Shown here: one piece after another, positions 45,212-53,019 of the stretch | Layout of the letters: every line of letters begins with the position of its first letter | How positions within the stretch are numbered: the stretch's first letter is position 1 | From: Flavobacterium gyeonganense | GTDB lineage: Bacteria; Bacteroidota; Bacteroidia; Flavobacteriales; Flavobacteriaceae | Length of the DNA: 64,000 bases | Direction of reading: 5' to 3' | Assembly: GCF_029625295.1 (NCBI RefSeq) | Contig: NZ_CP121112.1 | Location: forward strand, 310,001 to 374,000 | Notes under the pieces: generated by a model | Told to the model about the DNA's origin: nothing | Seen by the model: only the letters and a program-made list of their open reading frames with translations | Database searches by the model: none | Position numbers and translations under genes: made by a program

Positions 45212-46778
45212 ATGATAAAAAAACTGTTTATTATCGCCCTATTGGTTGTTGCACAATTACAGCTGTCTGCGCAGAAAAAGCAACCTAACATCATCGTCAT
45301 TCTGGCGGATGATTTAGGTTTCTCAGATATTGGTGCTTTTGGCTCAGAAATTAAAACTCCAAACCTGGATAAGCTTGCTAAAAACGGACTTATTCTAAAG
45401 CAATTTTATAATGCCGGGCGTTGCTGTCCTTCACGCGCTTCATTGCTCACAGGTTTATATCCGCATCAGGCAGGCATTGGGGACATGGTGCAGGACAAGG
45501 GATTTCCTGCGTATCAGGGATATTTAAACGAGCATTGCATCACGATTGGGCAGGCACTCAAACAGGCAGGTTACAACACTATCGTTTCCGGAAAATGGCA
45601 CGTTGGTTTGGTGCCATCAGCCTGGGCGGTTAATAGAGGGTTTGATGAATCTTTTACTTTACAAAACAATGGAAGCAGTTATTTCAACTCGGAACCTTTG
45701 TATAATGATGGAAGGAAAGTTACTTTTTTGAAAGGAGATCAGGAAATTATCCGAACAGATAAATCTACTTATCTGACTCAGGAAATAACCAATTTTGCCA
45801 TTAATTCTTTAGAAAAACATCGCCATGAGCAAAAGCCTTTTTTCTCTATGTTGCTTATAATGCGCCTCATTGGCCCATTCAGGCATTACCGGAAGATATT
45901 GCAAAATACAAAGGCAAATACCTGAACGGCTGGGATAAACTGAGAGCAAGCCGTTTTAAAAAATTAAAACAACAAGGCATCATTGATAAAAATTGGGACT
46001 TGTCCAATCGTTTTGAAAAAGTACCGGATTGGGAAAAATTAAGTACCGAAGAAAAAGACAAATGGGATACCCGAATGGCAATTTACGCCGCTATGATTGA
46101 CCGAATGGATGCAGGAATTGGAGAAATTCTGCAAAAAATAAAATCTCTGGGAGAAGAAGACGATACACTTATTCTTTTCTTTCTGATAATGGCGGTAGTG
46201 CCGATGATGTGAAAAACTGGAATTATGTTACCCAAAAAAATGGAACACCGGGTTCAGCAGCATCAATTGACAGTTATGAAAGTCCGTGGGGAAATGTGAG
46301 CAACACACCTTTTCAATTATTCAAAAAGAACACTCACGAAGGTGGTATTGCTTCGCCCTTTATTGCTTATTATCCAACGCATATCAAAGGCGGCAAACTA
46401 AGTAACAGAGTAAGCCATTTGATTGATATTTTTCCGACTTGTCTGGAGTATGCCGGTTTTCAATATCCGGACTCTTTTGAGGAAAAAAAACTCACAGCCT
46501 TAGAAGGTATTAGTTTAAAAAAGGAGTTTGAAGGACAGCAATCTGCTACACATGAAGCTTTGTTTTGGGAACATGAAGGCAGTAAAGCAGTACGAAAAGG
46601 TGAATGGAAAGCAGTAGCCGAAAACAATCAGCCGTGGGAATTGTACAATCTTGCTGCAGACCGGACCGAAACAAAGAACCTGACAAAATCAGAACCAAAA
46701 ATCCTTCAAAACCTGATTGAATTACATGAGCAATGGTCAGCAAAAGTAGGTGTTGAAGATTGGAACAAAATAAAATAA
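45212..46778 (+). pseudogene. Sulfatase 1 (formylglycine-type), interrupted by two 1-base indels
   Basis: Signal peptide to about residue 21, then QPNIIVILADDLGFSDIGAFG and the sulfatase signature CCPSRASLLTG (formylglycine Cys71), GKWHVG. Frame one ends at 45925. Adding one T to the T6 run at 45838-45843 restores FFLYVAYNAPHWPIQ, and one T at 46180-46182 restores LFFSDNGGSADDV, the metal-binding DNG motif, leading to the normal end at 46778. The corrected protein is 522 residues. Sequence error is more likely than decay because every motif survives. It hydrolyses organic sulfate esters and is the third gene of the operon. Confidence 0.85.
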
Positions 46779-46844
46779 CAGTACTGAAAATAATATTACA
46801 ATCAAATACTCAAAAGTAAAATGATCATTTGAAATCAAAAGAAA

Positions 46845-46958
46845 ATGAAATTAGTATGGACTGTTATCTATCTGGTGCCCTTGTCGATTTTAATGGGTAT
46901 TTTTTCTATAATCCGTTTTATAAAAAAACAGATCAATAAGCTAGTAAAAACAAAATAA
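46845..46958 (+). CDS. Small single-pass membrane protein (37 aa)
   Basis: MKLVWTVIYLVPLSILMGIF start, one hydrophobic helix, then a strongly basic end (FIKKQINKLVKTK). It lies between two sulfatase genes. A second ORF of the same design (MKLV start, 39 aa) follows the next sulfatase at 49100. Repetition after sulfatases and membrane-like pattern support coding. Function unknown. Confidence 0.55.
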   Translation: MKLVWTVIYLVPLSILMGIFSIIRFIKKQINKLVKTK

Positions 46959-47072
46959 ACAATAGTTATTCCTAATTCCTTACTTTATAATTTATCAAAA
47001 GACTAGAATAACAAATTATACTAAAAACATAGAACTAATAAACTTTTAATTAATCACTTAAAATATAAAACA

Positions 47073-48995
47073 ATGAAAAAATTTAAAAACAACAGTAGAA
47101 TCAAAAGTCCAACAAGAGGGATTTTGATTACAGCACTACTAGCAACTCAGTTTGGATTTGCACAGGAGAATCAAAATGCAGAATTTAAAGGAGTTTTTGG
47201 TAAAACATTGGCAGATTCAAAAGAATATTGGCCTGAGCCGTTAAAAGCCCCAAAAGGCGCTCCAAATGTGGTTTGGATTTTACTGGATGATGTAGGATTT
47301 GGCGCTTCCAGTGCTTTTGGAGGGTTAATTGACACACCTACTTTTGACGCTTTGGCAAATAATGGATTGCGTTATACCAATTTTCATACAACCGCTATTT
47401 GTGCCCCTACCCGTGCGGCTTTATTGACTGGAAGAAATTCAGGAAGAGTTCACGTTAGCGGATTTTCACATACGATTTTGTCTGCAGGTTTCCCAGGTTG
47501 GGATGGAAGAATTCCATCTGATAAAGGAACTATTGCAGAGATTTTAAGAGAAAGTGGTTATAACACTTTTGCAGTAGGGAAATACGGTGTAACTCCGGAT
47601 GAAGATGCTACAGATGCAGGTCCGTTTGACAGATGGCCAACCGGAAAAGGTTTCGATCATTTCTATGGTTTCTTAGGATCACAAACCGATCAGTACAATC
47701 CTGATTTGGTAGAAGATCAGGTGCATATAAAACCTGACGGCCGCCATCTGAACGAATTAATTACCGATAAAGCAATAAGTTATATTCAGAAACAACAAAA
47801 AGCAGCTCCCGGAAAACCATTCTTTTTATATTATGCACCCGGAGCAGCTCATGCACCTCATCAGGTAGCAAAGGAATGGAGTGATAAATACAAAGGAAAA
47901 TTCGACGAAGGGTGGGATGTGTATCGTGAAAGAGTTTTGGCAAACCAAAAGAAACTGGGTGTAATTCCTGCCAATGCGGTTTTACCTGAGCGTAACCCAT
48001 TGATTGGGGAATGGAAAAAACTGACTCCGGATCAAAAGAAGGTATACGCAAGATTTATGGAGGTTTATGCAGGATTCCTGACGTATACCGATGCTGAAAT
48101 TGGAAGAGTTGTAAATTACCTCAAAGAAACCGATCAATTTGATAACACTTTAATTTTTGTTGCAATTGGTGATAACGGAGCCAGTAAAGAAGGCAGTCTG
48201 GTAGGTACTATCAACCAAAGTCTTTTTGCTCAGGGCACATCTGACGAAAAAAACCTTCAGGATAATTTAGCTAACATCGGTGAAATTGGAACTCCTCAGG
48301 GACGTAATACCAATTACCCTTTGGGCTGGGCACAAGCTACGAATGCACCGTTTAAAAACTGGAAACAGGATGCTCAGTCAGAAGGAGGAACGCGTAATCC
48401 TTTGATTATTCATTATCCAAACGGAATAAAAGATAAAGGCGGAATCAGGAATCAATACAGCCACGTAAACGATATTTTACCTACTACGCTTGATATTGCA
48501 GGAATCAAAGCTCCGGAATATATTAAAGGAATTAAACAGGATGTCATCCAGGGCTCTTCTTTATATACTTCTTTAAATAATGCTAAAGCAGAGTCGTTAC
48601 ACAAAGTGCAATACTACTATATTTTTGGAAATAGAGCCATTTACAAAGATGGATGGAAAGCAGCCGCAGCGCATTTGCCAGATTCTTTCGCGGTAAAAAA
48701 ATCTTTAGGTAGTAACGAAAAACCTGCTCCAAGCAATTTCGATACCGATGTTTGGGAATTATATAACCTCAACGAAGACTTTAATGAACGTAATAATCTG
48801 GCGAAAAAATATCCTGAAAAACTAGCTGAACTTCAAAAATTATTTGACGAACAAGCAAAAGAAAACAATGTTTATCCATTGATTGACTGGCAGGATGTTT
48901 ACAATAGAAGAATTCACAATACAGGTGCCGATAAAGGAAAAACAGTTTCTGACCTCATCAAACAAGCAACTAAACCAGGCGGAACCAATAACTAA
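47073..48995 (+). CDS. Sulfatase 2 (formylglycine-type, secreted)
   Basis: 640 residues with signal peptide (cleavage near GFAQ, residue 31). Metal-site start APNVVWILLDDVGFGASSAFGG, signature CAPTRAALLTG (formylglycine Cys110), FLYYAPGAAHAPHQ, GDNGASKEGS, and a C-terminal GWKAAAAHLP...WELYNLNEDFNE segment. It is larger than sulfatases 1 and 3 and belongs to another subgroup. It hydrolyses sulfate esters, releasing sulfate. Maturation requires a formylglycine-generating enzyme or anaerobic enzyme not present in the window. Confidence 0.94.
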   Translation: MKKFKNNSRIKSPTRGILITALLATQFGFAQENQNAEFKGVFGKTLADSKEYWPEPLKAPKGAPNVVWILLDDVGFGASSAFGGLIDTPTFDALANNGLRYTNFHTTAICAPTRAALLTGRNSGRVHVSGFSHTILSAGFPGWDGRIPSDKGTIAEILRESGYNTFAVGKYGVTPDEDATDAGPFDRWPTGKGFDHFYGFLGSQTDQYNPDLVEDQVHIKPDGRHLNELITDKAISYIQKQQKAAPGKPFFLYYAPGAAHAPHQVAKEWSDKYKGKFDEGWDVYRERVLANQKKLGVIPANAVLPERNPLIGEWKKLTPDQKKVYARFMEVYAGFLTYTDAEIGRVVNYLKETDQFDNTLIFVAIGDNGASKEGSLVGTINQSLFAQGTSDEKNLQDNLANIGEIGTPQGRNTNYPLGWAQATNAPFKNWKQDAQSEGGTRNPLIIHYPNGIKDKGGIRNQYSHVNDILPTTLDIAGIKAPEYIKGIKQDVIQGSSLYTSLNNAKAESLHKVQYYYIFGNRAIYKDGWKAAAAHLPDSFAVKKSLGSNEKPAPSNFDTDVWELYNLNEDFNERNNLAKKYPEKLAELQKLFDEQAKENNVYPLIDWQDVYNRRIHNTGADKGKTVSDLIKQATKPGGTNN

Positions 48996-49003
48996 TTACA
49001 CAA

Positions 49004-49083
49004 CCTGCAAGGTTTCCAAAACCTTGTAGATTTAAATTAAAAGCTTAAAAAAATACCTACAAGGTTTTTGGAAACCTTGTAGG
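49004..49083. repeat. Two palindromic CCTGCAAGG-type repeats
   Basis: The first (49004-49029) is CCTGCAAGGTTT followed by AAACCTTGTAG; the second (49056-49083) is CCTACAAGGTTT / AAACCTTGTAGG. Same family as 27893. They lie after sulfatase 2 and may form a transcript-processing or termination structure inside the operon. Confidence 0.75.
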
Positions 49084-49099
49084 ATCAAAAATAACGATT

Positions 49100-49219
49100 A
49101 TGAAACTAGTAGATTATCAAATTATAGGTAAAAAGATTGTCGTTGGGGCGATTCTTTTTTTGGTTCCGCTTGTGATTTTGGCGGGCGGCTTAACATTAAT
49201 CAATCAATTTTTAAAATAA
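49100..49219 (+). CDS. Small single-pass membrane protein (39 aa)
   Basis: MKLVDYQIIGKKIVVGAILF start, one hydrophobic helix (VVGAILFLVPLVILAGGLTL) and the end INQFLK. It ends 6 bases before the fatty-acid-hydroxylase-family gene, so it is likely co-transcribed. Compare the 37-residue ORF at 46845. Function unknown. Confidence 0.55.
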   Translation: MKLVDYQIIGKKIVVGAILFLVPLVILAGGLTLINQFLK

Positions 49220-49225
49220 GAAATC

Positions 49226-50287
49226 ATGGCAACAGTTCAAAATTCAAACAAAAATCTGAAAAGAGATTTAAGCATTAGTCTTTTTATATACGCATTACCG
49301 GTATTTGCAATTTACCTGTATTTTAAATTAAGTAATAACGTGGTAAGCGAATCGCACATTGCATTACCCGCTTTTCTGGAGTTTGCAAAACCTGCTTTCC
49401 AAAACATCCGTACCTGGGGATTAACCGTTTTTATGATTGTCCTGGGCATTATAGAATTTACAGCAGGTCTTTACGATGATGAATGGACAGGCGAAGAACG
49501 CAAAATTGACATTGTTAGTTTCCTTGCTCCAAAATTAATTTTACCAGCGGTTATTTCTTTTTTCAGCTTACAGGTTTTACCAGTTTTGATTCCGAATCTT
49601 GAAAATGCACTTTCTTGGGTTCCGTTTTGGGGAGGTTTTTTCTTAATAGCGGTTGCAGATGATTTGACCCAATACTGGTATCACCGTTTACATCATCAGG
49701 TTCCCTTTTTGTGGCGTTTTCACAGAACACATCATTCGGCTCCATATATGGGAATGGCAATGCTTTCAAGACAAAACTTTATTTACACGATCTTTTTCTC
49801 TCAGATTTACTTAACAGCCACTTTAACCTTCTTAGGTTTAGGGCTTCCCGCTTTGTTTGTATTGGTTATAAAAAGCATCATCACATTAACGGCACACTCC
49901 AGTATCGCCTGGGACAAACCGTTTTACAAATACAAAGTTTTACATCCGATTGCATGGGTTTTAGAACGTTTAATTTCGACTCCGGCTACGCATCACGCAC
50001 ACCATGCAGATACAAGCGGTGATGGCGTTGGTCATTTTAAAGGAAACTTCGGAAACATGTTTTTTATCTGGGATGTCATTTTCGGAACAGGTTTAATTAC
50101 CAGACAATTTCCAAAATCGTACGGAATCAAATCCTACAAGCAGGAAGAATGGTACGCACAGTTTCTTTGGCCGATATTCAAATCTAAAAAAGAAGGAAGC
50201 GCACTGGCAGAAGGAGTTCTTTCTGTACCCTTAAAACAAACTCCGGTTGTTGAAAATCAGCCTGTACTAGAAACCGTTCAATCCTAA
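49226..50287 (+). CDS. Fatty acid hydroxylase/sterol desaturase superfamily membrane protein
   Basis: 353 residues with several hydrophobic helices and the di-iron histidine boxes HRLHH, HRTHH and HHAHH of PF04116. These enzymes hydroxylate or desaturate lipids with O2. No lipid gene is nearby. In a sulfatase operon it could act on the carbon skeleton of an imported sulfated lipid or sterol-like molecule, or be involved in C-S chemistry; this is speculation. Confidence 0.88.
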   Translation: MATVQNSNKNLKRDLSISLFIYALPVFAIYLYFKLSNNVVSESHIALPAFLEFAKPAFQNIRTWGLTVFMIVLGIIEFTAGLYDDEWTGEERKIDIVSFLAPKLILPAVISFFSLQVLPVLIPNLENALSWVPFWGGFFLIAVADDLTQYWYHRLHHQVPFLWRFHRTHHSAPYMGMAMLSRQNFIYTIFFSQIYLTATLTFLGLGLPALFVLVIKSIITLTAHSSIAWDKPFYKYKVLHPIAWVLERLISTPATHHAHHADTSGDGVGHFKGNFGNMFFIWDVIFGTGLITRQFPKSYGIKSYKQEEWYAQFLWPIFKSKKEGSALAEGVLSVPLKQTPVVENQPVLETVQS

Positions 50288-50291
50288 TATC

Positions 50292-51011
50292 ATGAAAAAT
50301 AAAATATTTAAAAACAGCATCTCTGCCCTAACCCTTTTTGTAACAATTATTGGTTTTGCACAAAATAAAAGTTCAAATACAATCTCGCTGGATCGTTATT
50401 ACAGTAAAATTCAAAATGAGAAAAACCCACAGATAATTGATGCAAGAGGGCCTGAAGAATTTGCCCTGAACCACATTAACGGAGCGGTAAATTTTAATCT
50501 GGAATCGAAAGATTATGCTCAGCAGATTGCGAAATTAGATAAAACAAGGCCCGTTTTTACCTATTCTATCGGAGCAGGAAGAAGTGTGTGGCTGGCAGAT
50601 GATTTATTAAAGAAAGGTTTTAAGGAAGCTTATAGTTTAGAGGGTGGAATTGCAAACTGGATTGGCAACGGAAAACCATTTTATGCTAATTCAAAAAGTA
50701 AATTAACGTTGGCAGAATACAATACCATAATCTCTGAAAATAAAGATGTTTTGGTAGATATTGGATCCACTTATTGTGGTGCCTGTAAAAAAGTTAAACC
50801 TGTTCTGGAAACCATCAAAACTCAATATGGCACGAATCTGAAAGTAATAGAAATTGATCTTGAAGATAATCCGCAATTCATAGCCGACTTGAAAATAATA
50901 AAAGTTTTTCCAACCTTGATTTTATATAAAAACGGCAAAATAGTTTTCAAAAAAGAAGGTACAGCCGATTTGAAAAAAGAGGTTGATGTGGCTTTGGCAC
51001 AAAATAATTAA
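50292..51011 (+). CDS. Periplasmic rhodanese-thioredoxin fusion, rhodanese Cys replaced
   Basis: 239 residues with signal peptide (IIGFAQ, about residue 24). Rhodanese domain ~30-130: QIIDARGPEEFALNHINGAVN and GFKEAYSLEGGIANW. Its active-site loop reads TYSIGAGRS where a Cys is expected at the Ser, so it is probably inactive as a sulfurtransferase. Thioredoxin domain ~140-239 with active site YCGACKKVKP. It may bind a sulfur ligand and exchange disulfides in the periplasm. It lies 4 bases after the hydroxylase-family gene in the sulfur operon. Confidence 0.88.
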   Translation: MKNKIFKNSISALTLFVTIIGFAQNKSSNTISLDRYYSKIQNEKNPQIIDARGPEEFALNHINGAVNFNLESKDYAQQIAKLDKTRPVFTYSIGAGRSVWLADDLLKKGFKEAYSLEGGIANWIGNGKPFYANSKSKLTLAEYNTIISENKDVLVDIGSTYCGACKKVKPVLETIKTQYGTNLKVIEIDLEDNPQFIADLKIIKVFPTLILYKNGKIVFKKEGTADLKKEVDVALAQNN

Positions 51012-51078
51012 ATTGCTACAAGTTTTAATACAATCTAAATTTGTAATTCAAATCAAAACAGCTGTAAAAAAATAACCA

Positions 51079-52341
51079 ATGTCAATTAAAACTAAACAAC
51101 TTAACCTTCATGAAGACTGGACAGTCGTACTATTAGGATTCTTAATCATCGGCATTTCGCTGTTTGTATTTCTTCCAGAAGTACCAGTATTCAAATGGTC
51201 CAACGGATCTGATTTACTAAAAGATGTATTTGCTATCGGAAATATGCAAGTTCTGTTGGTTCAGTTTATTTATCTGCTTATTATCGGAAGTATCGCTGCT
51301 TTTTTAATTGGCAAATCTGTAAAAAATTTTTTGTTGGGTTTCCCAATCGTTTATCTGTTAACTGTTTTAGCTTTGATTATAGCAGGAAATAGTTTTATAA
51401 AAGGACTCAATTTAGAAGCGGTAATTTTTAGTTTGATAATTGGTCTGGCAATTGGTAATTTTTTCAAACTTCCGGAATGGTTTCGCTCAGCACTTTCTAC
51501 AGAAGTATTTGTAAAAATCGGGTTGGTTTTATTGGGAACCAGCGTCATTTTTTCAGATATTCTAAAAGCGGGTTCTTTAGGATTAATTCAGGCTTTAGTT
51601 GTCGTTTTATCAGTTTGGTATTTTGCTTTCTGGCTTTGTAAAAAACTTAAAGTCGATGATGAACTGACGATGATGATTTCGAGTGCTGTTTCTATTTGCG
51701 GGGTTTCGGCTGCTATTGCAACTTCAGGAGCAATTAAAGGCGATTCGAAAAAACTGTCGTATGTGATTTCTATGGTATTGGTAACGGCCATTCCGATGAT
51801 GATCTTCATGCCGATTATTGCAAAATATTTCAATTTTCCTGAAGAAGTAACCGGAGCATGGCTGGGGGGAAGTATCGATACTTCCGGAGCTGTTGTGGCA
51901 TCAGGAACATTGGTGGGAGAAACAGCTTTAAAAATCAGTACCATTGTCAAATTCTCTCAAAATGTTTTATTGGGACTGGCTGCTTTCGCTATATCGGTTT
52001 ATTGGACTTATACTCATAATAAATCAGAAGAAGCTCTTGCTTCAAAACCAACTTTAGGAGTGATCTGGGAACGTTTTCCAAAATTTGTAATTGGTTTTAT
52101 TTTGGCTTCAGTTATATTTTCTTTCCTGATTACTTCTGAAACGAGAGATACCGTAAAAGACAGTCTGAAAAATATACAGGGAATTTGGTTTGCCCTAGCT
52201 TTTACCAGTATCGGTTTAGAAACGAACTTTAAAGATTTATTCAGCAACAACACTAAAAAACCATTGTATGCATTTTTGATTGCGCAGTTTTTTAATGTGG
52301 TTATTACACTGATTATTGCTTTTTTATTGTTTGGAAAATAA
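51079..52341 (+). CDS. YeiH family putative sulfate exporter
   Basis: 420 residues, 10-11 hydrophobic helices, with family motifs SAVSICGVSAAIATSGAIKG, GGSIDTSGAVVASGTLVGE and KISTIVKFSQNVLLGLAAF (PF03601). The family is annotated as putative sulfate exporter; direct evidence is thin. As last gene of the sulfatase operon it could remove surplus sulfate freed from the substrate. Confidence 0.88.
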   Translation: MSIKTKQLNLHEDWTVVLLGFLIIGISLFVFLPEVPVFKWSNGSDLLKDVFAIGNMQVLLVQFIYLLIIGSIAAFLIGKSVKNFLLGFPIVYLLTVLALIIAGNSFIKGLNLEAVIFSLIIGLAIGNFFKLPEWFRSALSTEVFVKIGLVLLGTSVIFSDILKAGSLGLIQALVVVLSVWYFAFWLCKKLKVDDELTMMISSAVSICGVSAAIATSGAIKGDSKKLSYVISMVLVTAIPMMIFMPIIAKYFNFPEEVTGAWLGGSIDTSGAVVASGTLVGETALKISTIVKFSQNVLLGLAAFAISVYWTYTHNKSEEALASKPTLGVIWERFPKFVIGFILASVIFSFLITSETRDTVKDSLKNIQGIWFALAFTSIGLETNFKDLFSNNTKKPLYAFLIAQFFNVVITLIIAFLLFGK

Positions 52342-52397
52342 TTAAGAACTATAAAAATTTCCTTTTCAATGATGTAATAGTAGTTTAAAAACTACAG

Positions 52398-52446
52398 AAA
52401 CAAGAGTGTCTAATACCTAAATTGGTATTTGACGCTCTTGTTTATT
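52398..52446 (+). terminator. Intrinsic terminator at the end of sulfur operon 1
   Basis: Long hairpin: AAACAAGAGTGTC and GACGCTCTTGTTT with the inner part AATACC / GGTATT, one mismatch and one GU, followed by a short T-rich stretch. Placed about 57 bases after the YeiH stop. Confidence 0.7.
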
Positions 52447-52543
52447 TTAAAAACAAAAACTTAAAAATCAATAACTTAAAACAAATTTTGTATATATAAT
52501 ACTCACTTCTTCCTCCCCACCTTAAAAAAAAATTAAAAAAACT

Positions 52544-52574
52544 TTTGGATATCATTATATTAAATTTAACTTTG
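52544..52574 (+). promoter_or_regulatory. Promoter of Cys leader copy 2
   Basis: TTTG (52544-52547), 19 bases, TAACTTTG (52567-52574). Downstream block TCTATAGGATTAGTAGAG is shared with copies 1 and 3. Confidence 0.8.
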
Positions 52575-52619
52575 TCTATAGGATTAGTAGAGTTATAAAT
52601 TTTATCAAAAAATAATATT

Positions 52620-52706
52620 TTGAAAACAACAGGTAGCACAACCCATTACATTCTTATTGAAAATTACATTTATAAGACATCTTCTTGTATGTGTGGCTGT
52701 TGCTAA
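52620..52706 (+). CDS. Cysteine-rich leader peptide, copy 2 (28 aa, TTG start)
   Basis: TTG-AAA-ACA start; the peptide begins MKTTGS and ends KTSSCMCGCC before TAA, with four Cys in the last six residues. It keeps the N-terminal MKT, the Tyr-x-Thr-Ser segment and the Met-Cys-x-Cys-Cys end of copy 1, while the middle differs, which is what selection on the codons at the two ends would give. It lies about 310 bases before the second susC. Confidence 0.7.
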   Translation: MKTTGSTTHYILIENYIYKTSSCMCGCC

Positions 52707-52866
52707 ATCTTCGCGATTACGTCTGCCAATTACTTTTTTTTATAATTGATTTCAGGCGAATCATTACCTCATCAAAAAATTTAATGTAAATACCACGCAT
52801 TTTGCTTCAATTATGGGCAAAAAGCATATTTAAATATATTCAAAAACAAATTTTAAACTCAATAAT

Positions 52867-52893
52867 ATGAAGAAAATGTATAGCAGCTGCTAA
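52867..52893 (+). CDS. Second tiny Cys-containing leader ORF, copy 2 (8 aa)
   Basis: ATG...TAA encoding MKKMYSSC, aligned with MKKMHNSCCK of copy 1 and at the same place relative to hairpin I. Lower certainty than the first leader peptide. Confidence 0.5.
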   Translation: MKKMYSSC

Positions 52894-52901
52894 AAAACAA
52901 A

Positions 52902-52987
52902 ATATTTCTGCGGCAACGGAAATATCAGGATTAAAGAAAATTTATCGCTAAATGAAAGGACTACAGAGAGTTTAAAAATAAACTTTC
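52902..52987 (+). promoter_or_regulatory. Structured 5'-UTR RNA upstream of susC (copy 2)
   Basis: Hairpin I: ATATTTCTG / CGGAAATAT around loop CGGCAA (one GU pair). Hairpin II: GAGAGTTTA / TAAACTTTC around AAAA (52966-52987). Against copy 1, two C-G pairs of hairpin I became T-A and A-T, and one G-C pair of hairpin II became T-A. The linker AAAGAAAATTTATCGCTAAA is unchanged. The reading frame across the region is not kept, so RNA structure rather than protein is conserved. Confidence 0.65.
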
Positions 52988-53019
52988 AGGACTCCTTGTA
53001 TAATTACCTAAACAACGTA

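Noticed and set aside
46000..46778. Two separate short sulfatase-like genes (46000-46212 and 46209-46778)
   Set aside because: They align in order with sulfatase 3 and are parts of one gene split by single-base indels.
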